Source: Streptomyces triculaminicus (lineage in GTDB: Bacteria > Actinomycetota > Actinomycetes > Streptomycetales > Streptomycetaceae). Taken from it: a DNA stretch of 64,000 bases. The notes under the pieces were generated by a model. The model had not been told where the DNA came from. It was given only the letters and a program-made list of their open reading frames with translations, and ran no database searches. Location of the stretch: contig NZ_JAFMOF010000004.1 of NCBI RefSeq assembly GCF_017349075.1, positions 496,001-560,000 of the forward strand, written 5' to 3'. Positions 59,977 through 64,000 of the stretch are shown one piece after another; position 1 is the stretch's first letter; the number at the start of each line of letters is the position of its first letter. A program made the translations under genes and the position numbers.

Positions 59977-60978
59977 TCAGACCTGCGCGGGCAGGTGGGC
60001 CAGGAAGTCCAGCAGCGCGGCGTTGACCTCCTCGGGGCGCTCCTGCTGGGTCCAGTGGCCGCAGCCGGGAAGGGTGATGCTGCGGTGCAGCCTGGGGGCC
60101 GTGACCTTCAGCGAGTCCAGCAGCTCCGCGATGCCGGGGAAGGACCGCACCAGGTCGCGGTCGCCCGCCATGAACAGCGCGGGGACGTCGATGACGCGGC
60201 CGTCGAAGGGGGCGAGGAGCTCCCAGTTCCGGTCGATGTTGCGGTACCAGTTCAGGCCGCCGGTGAAGGCGCGCTCGCCGTGCTCGTCGAACTCGCGGAC
60301 GAAGGCGTGGATGTCGTCCTCGGACAGCCAGGAGGGCAGCCGGTCCGGCTCCCGCATGGTGTCCAGCAGGCTGGCGCCCTCGGGGACGACCCACGGGCGG
60401 GGCGGGGCGGTCGCCGGGCTGTCGCCCGAGGCGCCGAACAGGATGCGGCGGAACGTACCCGCCGGGTCCTGCGCCAACTCGCCGTCGGCCAGGCCCTGTT
60501 CCTGGAAGTAGTTCTGGTAGAACCCGTCGCCGAGCAGCTCCCGCAGGGCGGCGAGCGGGGAGACCGGGCCGCGCGGGACGTGCGGGACGCTCAGCCCGGC
60601 GACGCCGCGTACGACGTCGGGGCGCAGCAGGGCCGTCGTCCAGGCGACGGGCGCGCCCCAGTCGTGGCCGACGACGACGGCGCTCTCCTCGCCCAGCGCG
60701 TGGATCAGGCCGATCACATCGCCCGTCAGGTGCAGCAGGCTGTAGGCGTCGACGTCCTCCGGCTGCTCGCTGCGGGCGTAACCGCGCTGGTCGGGGGCGA
60801 CGACGCGGTAGCCCGCCTCGGCCAGCGGGCCGAACTGGTGCCGCCAGGAGTACCAGCATTCGGGGAAGCCGTGCAGGAGCAGGACCAGCGGCCCGCGCCC
60901 CTGTTCGGCGATGTGCAGTCTGACGCCGTTCACCTCGACGAAGCGGTGCTCGACCGCGCTGACGTGTCCGCTGGTCAC
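59977..60978 (-). CDS. Epoxide-hydrolase-like alpha/beta hydrolase
   Basis: This is a 333-residue alpha/beta hydrolase: HGFPECWYSWRHQ (oxyanion HGxP), nucleophilic Asp in VGHDWGAPVAW, a ring-opening Tyr candidate in GGLNWYRNIDRNW, Asp in MAGDRDLVRSF and His in PGCGHWTQQERPEEVN. These are the features of soluble epoxide hydrolases. The GTG at 60978 follows GGAGGAC. The natural epoxide is unknown. Confidence 0.9.
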   Translation of the reverse strand: MTSGHVSAVEHRFVEVNGVRLHIAEQGRGPLVLLLHGFPECWYSWRHQFGPLAEAGYRVVAPDQRGYARSEQPEDVDAYSLLHLTGDVIGLIHALGEESAVVVGHDWGAPVAWTTALLRPDVVRGVAGLSVPHVPRGPVSPLAALRELLGDGFYQNYFQEQGLADGELAQDPAGTFRRILFGASGDSPATAPPRPWVVPEGASLLDTMREPDRLPSWLSEDDIHAFVREFDEHGERAFTGGLNWYRNIDRNWELLAPFDGRVIDVPALFMAGDRDLVRSFPGIAELLDSLKVTAPRLHRSITLPGCGHWTQQERPEEVNAALLDFLAHLPAQV

Positions 60979-61093
60979 GTGTCCTCCTGACGTCGCCCTG
61001 CCGGGCCGTTCGATACGCCGTCAACGACGCCCGCCGCCACCTTTGTTCCTGAAGATGATCGACGAATCGCATCCGGCCTGAGAGAGTGCTTGT

Positions 61094-61807
61094 ATGACAC
61101 AGCGGAATGTACGCGCCGACGGTGCCGGTGGTCAGGATGCCCTCGTCCGCCGCGCGAAGGAAGAGGCGGTCCTGCGGCTGGCCGGGCGACGGAACGTCGA
61201 TCTCGACCTCGGGGCCGTGGCCGACGCCTCGGGCACCGAAATCACCCGGCTGCGCGAGCACTTCCCCGACGAGGAGGCGCTGCTGACCGCGCTGATCCTC
61301 GACGCCTACAACGCGATGAGCGACAGCGCCGAGGCCGGGGCCGCCCGGGCCGGGGCCGCGGGCGCCGGCCTGCTGGAGCGGTGGGTCGCGGTCTGCGCTG
61401 GCGTACGGGGCTGGGCGCTCGCCCACCCCGACGAGTACGCCCTGATCTGGGGGCAGCCGGTGCCCGGCTACAGCGCTCCCCCGGAGACGATGGCCGCCGG
61501 CGCGCGCACGGTGCTGGCCCTCGTCGCGGTCCTCCGGGACGCGCAGAAGGAGGACCGGCTGGTGGAGCACGCGGACGGCCCGCCGCTGTCCGAGGGCATG
61601 CTCCGCACCACGGAGAGCCTCGCCGCCGGGCTGCTGGAAGGATTGCCCCACTCCACCATCGCCCGCATGCTTGTCATTTGGACCCAGCTTCACGGTATGG
61701 TCGGATTCGAGGTGTACGGCCACATCGCGGGCGTCGCGGCGGATCCCGCCGCCTTCTTCGAGCACGCGGCCGCGTCGATGGGCGAGTTCGTCGGACTGCC
61801 CCGCTGA
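61094..61807 (+). CDS. TetR-family regulator with WHG-type C-terminal domain
   Basis: This is a 237-residue regulator. The HTH is degenerate but recognisable (LAGRRNVDLDLGAVADASGTEITRLREHFPDEEALLTALI). The C-terminal part (WVAVCAGVRGWALAHPDEYALIWGQPVPGY; IARMLVIWTQLHGMVGFEVYGH) resembles the TetR_C_13/WHG domain. It precedes the P450 and MFS genes in the same direction and may regulate them, or the divergent epoxide-hydrolase-like gene. The ligand is unknown. Confidence 0.87.
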   Translation: MTQRNVRADGAGGQDALVRRAKEEAVLRLAGRRNVDLDLGAVADASGTEITRLREHFPDEEALLTALILDAYNAMSDSAEAGAARAGAAGAGLLERWVAVCAGVRGWALAHPDEYALIWGQPVPGYSAPPETMAAGARTVLALVAVLRDAQKEDRLVEHADGPPLSEGMLRTTESLAAGLLEGLPHSTIARMLVIWTQLHGMVGFEVYGHIAGVAADPAAFFEHAAASMGEFVGLPR

Positions 61808-61922
61808 CCCGCCGGCCACCCACCAGGGCCGTCCGGCCCCTTGCAAGCCGGTCGTCAGCAGCATGTCAGCACACTTGCCCATAGTCGGCGTCACAACGTT
61901 TTTCTCATGAGGGAGACATGTG

Positions 61923-63131
61923 ATGCTCGCAGCCGAACAGACCGTGCTGGACTGGCCGTTCCCCCGGACGGCCTCGGGCTGCCCGGCTTCGGTGCTCGCC
62001 GAGCTGCGTGAAGGTCCGCCGTGCGCGGTACGACTCCCGGCCGGCACGGCGGAATCACGACGCGCCTGGCTCGTCACCAAGCACGCCGACGTCCAGCAGG
62101 CGCTCAAGGATCCACGGCTGAGCGCCGACGAGCTGCTGCCCGACGCCCCGGTGCGCATCCAGGTGCCCCCGGGGCAGCGGCCGAGTTCCTTCCTGCGGAT
62201 GGACGATCCCGAGCACTCCAGACTCAGAGGGATGATCGCCACCGAGTTCACCGCCCGCCGGGTGAAGGGGCTGGCCCCCGCGGTGCAGCGGCTGATCGAC
62301 GATCTCCTGGACGACCTGGCCGGCCGGCCGCAGCCGACCGATCTGCACGACGCCTTCTCCCGGAAGCTGCCGACGCTGGTCATCGCCCGCCTGCTGGGGG
62401 TGCCGGACGAGGACTCCCCCTACTTCATCGAGAAGACGCAGGTCACCATCTCCCAGGGCGACCCGGAGCGTTCGTACGCCGCCTACCAGGACATGACGCG
62501 CTACCTGGGCGAGCTGGCCACCCGGAAGCTGACCGAGCCGCAGGACGACCTGATGAGCCGGCTGGCCACCCGGCACCTGGCGACGGGCGCCATCGACCTC
62601 GACGAGCTCGTGGGCATCGCCCGGCTCGTCCTGGTCGCCGGCCACGAGACCACCACCAACCAGATCGCCCTGAACATCCTCAGCCTGCTGCGGGACGACG
62701 AGCTGCGGGCGAAGGTGCTGGCCGACGACGGCGCGCGCATCCCCCGTTTCATCGAGGAGTCGATGCGCTACTGGTCGATCTCCCAGGACGCCATCGTCCG
62801 GCTGGCCGTCGAGGAGTTCGAGCTCGGCGGCGTCACCATGCGCGCGGGCGACGCGGTGGTCATCTCGATCCCGGCGGCCAACCACGACCCCTCGGTCTTC
62901 CCCGACCCCGGCCTTCTCGACGTCGACCGCGACACCAGCAAGCACATGCAGTGGGGCAACGGGCCGCACTTCTGCCAGGGCGCCCCGCTGGCACGCCTGG
63001 AGATGGAGCTCGCCCTGCGCGGCCTCTTCGGGCGCTTCCCCGACCTGCGCCTGGCCACGGACGACCCCGACAGCCTGTTCCGCATCGGCACGGTCTTCCA
63101 CGGAGTCAGCCGCCTGCCCGTCACCTGGTGA
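61923..63131 (+). CDS. Cytochrome P450
   Basis: This is a 402-residue bacterial class I P450: I-helix AGHETTTNQI, ExxR as EESMRYW, and heme-binding WGNGPHFCQGAPLARLE with Cys about residue 350. It lacks a membrane anchor. The ATG at 61923 sits six bases after GAGGGAGAC; a GTG one codon upstream is an alternative. No ferredoxin gene follows. An MFS transporter gene starts 98 bases downstream, suggesting a tailoring or detoxification unit. Confidence 0.95.
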   Translation: MLAAEQTVLDWPFPRTASGCPASVLAELREGPPCAVRLPAGTAESRRAWLVTKHADVQQALKDPRLSADELLPDAPVRIQVPPGQRPSSFLRMDDPEHSRLRGMIATEFTARRVKGLAPAVQRLIDDLLDDLAGRPQPTDLHDAFSRKLPTLVIARLLGVPDEDSPYFIEKTQVTISQGDPERSYAAYQDMTRYLGELATRKLTEPQDDLMSRLATRHLATGAIDLDELVGIARLVLVAGHETTTNQIALNILSLLRDDELRAKVLADDGARIPRFIEESMRYWSISQDAIVRLAVEEFELGGVTMRAGDAVVISIPAANHDPSVFPDPGLLDVDRDTSKHMQWGNGPHFCQGAPLARLEMELALRGLFGRFPDLRLATDDPDSLFRIGTVFHGVSRLPVTW

Positions 63132-63228
63132 CCCCCGGCGCCTTCCAGATCTCCCCGCGGCCCGGGCCCTTCCGGCGCGCCACGGGACCGACGAAACCCC
63201 CGGTCGAACCCAGCAGGAGTAACAGCGG

Positions 63229-64000
63229 ATGAGCGCTGACACGTACACGCAACCCGCCGAGACGGCCGTGGAGGAATCCACGACGGCGGCCAAGAGCCCC
63301 TCCTGGGGGGCGCTCGCGGTGGTGATGGTGGGAACCTTCATCACCGTCCTCGACTACTTCATCTCCAACGTCGCCGTGCCCTCCATCCAGAAGGACCTGG
63401 GGGCCAGCTCGGCACAGGGCCAGATGATGATCGTCGGCTACGGCGTGGCCTTCACCGCCGGAATGATCACCGGCGGCAAGATCGGCGACCTCTACGGCCG
63501 CCGCCGGATGTTCGTGCTGGGCCTGGCGCTGTTCACCCTGGCCTCGGCCGGCTGCGGGCTCGCCCCGTCCGCCGAGGTCCTCATCGGGCTGCGGGTCGCC
63601 CAGGGCGCCGCCGCCGCGCTGATGGTCCCGCAGGTGCTGGGCATCATCGGCTCGGTCTACGACGGGCCCAGCCGCGGCAAGGCGTTCACCGTCTACGGCC
63701 TGGTGGTCGGCCAGGCGGCCGTGTTCGGCCAGGTGATCGGCGGCGTGCTGATCACCGCCGACGTGGCGGGCCTGGACTGGCGGTCCATCTTCCTGATCAA
63801 CGTCCCGATCGGCGTGGTGGCCCTGGCCTACGCCACCCGGGTCATCCCCGAGTCCCGGGGTGCGGACGGGGCGCGCCTGGACGGCCTCGGCGCGCTGCTG
63901 ACGACGGCGGCCCTCGTGCTCGTGGTGTACGCGCTGGTGCAGGGCCGCGAGGAGGACTGGCCGGCCTGGAGCTGGGCGTGCCTGGGCGGCGGCGTGGTGC
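63229..64000 (+). CDS. MFS transporter, DHA2/EmrB-QacA type (partial, runs off window)
   Basis: This is the start of a drug:H+ antiporter of the 14-helix DHA2 family: FITVLDYFISNVAVPSIQKDLGAS (motif D1 LDxTxxNVALP-like), GGKIGDLYGRRRMF (motif A) and GQVIGGVLITADVAGLDWRSIFLINVPIG. About 257 codons are visible. The N-terminal 26 residues form a polar cytoplasmic tail. CAGGAG lies 10 bases before the ATG. It is likely co-regulated with the P450 upstream. Confidence 0.92.
   Translation, partial: MSADTYTQPAETAVEESTTAAKSPSWGALAVVMVGTFITVLDYFISNVAVPSIQKDLGASSAQGQMMIVGYGVAFTAGMITGGKIGDLYGRRRMFVLGLALFTLASAGCGLAPSAEVLIGLRVAQGAAAALMVPQVLGIIGSVYDGPSRGKAFTVYGLVVGQAAVFGQVIGGVLITADVAGLDWRSIFLINVPIGVVALAYATRVIPESRGADGARLDGLGALLTTAALVLVVYALVQGREEDWPAWSWACLGGGVV

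Overview
The window is chromosomal DNA from a high-GC actinomycete, almost certainly a Streptomyces. The evidence is the very high GC at third codon positions, frequent GTG starts, the ureABCFGD gene order without ureE, a divergent bioF / bioBAD locus next to a regulator plus DUF397 pair, purB followed by mug, and a dispersed intergenic repeat of a kind I associate with Streptomyces. No tRNA, rRNA, CRISPR array, insertion sequence or replication origin was recognised.

Layout. 1-4284 (minus): urease operon ureABCFGD, with ureD cut by the window edge. 4310-4989: no recognisable gene. 4990-5651: probable c-di-AMP (ydaO/yuaA) riboswitch and the NlpC/P60 cell-wall hydrolase it should control. 5882-7739: an anti-sigma-like ATPase, an XRE/DUF5753 regulator and a DUF397 protein. 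7745-12307: biotin genes bioF (minus) and bioB-bioA-bioD (plus). 12399-19522: methyltransferase, F420/LLM oxidoreductase, two coupled CNNM/CorC membrane proteins, SGNH hydrolase, purB and mug. 19523-23014: ABC exporter divergent from a histidine kinase/response regulator pair. 23095-32564: ROK protein, GntR regulator with a DasR-like operator, SDR, hydrolase, disulfide oxidoreductase, ACT-GNAT acetyltransferase, DUF885 protein and ATP-grasp protein. 32592-33079: rhodanese gene whose 5' end looks frameshifted. 33174-42176: Lrp regulator, sbcCD, methyltransferase, YigZ, CoA-binding protein, GNAT, XRE-cupin regulator and DMT exporter.

42205-52004 is the most interesting part. It is a tightly coupled eight-gene operon on the minus strand, transcribed from about 52 kb downwards: amino-acid-ligase-type ATP-grasp, FAD amine/amino-acid oxidase, SidA-like N-monooxygenase, glutamine-synthetase-like ligase, Bcp/PrxQ peroxiredoxin, MFS exporter, a second ligase-type ATP-grasp and a circularly permuted ATP-grasp. 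Most junctions are ATGA overlaps. I do not recognise the product. The gene content suggests an NRPS-independent peptide or amide natural product with an oxidised nitrogen (hydroxylamine, hydroxamate or N-N). The promoter side carries two strong inverted repeats and the far end has a two-way terminator.

52491-61807 returns to ordinary genes: gamma-carbonic-anhydrase-like protein, DedA, thioesterase, a membrane-anchored protein, a spermidine-synthase-like protein, a VTT-domain protein, TetR with an FprA-type ferredoxin reductase, an epoxide-hydrolase-like protein and a second TetR. The window ends with a cytochrome P450 and the start of a DHA2-type MFS transporter, which may be the edge of another drug-response or biosynthetic locus.
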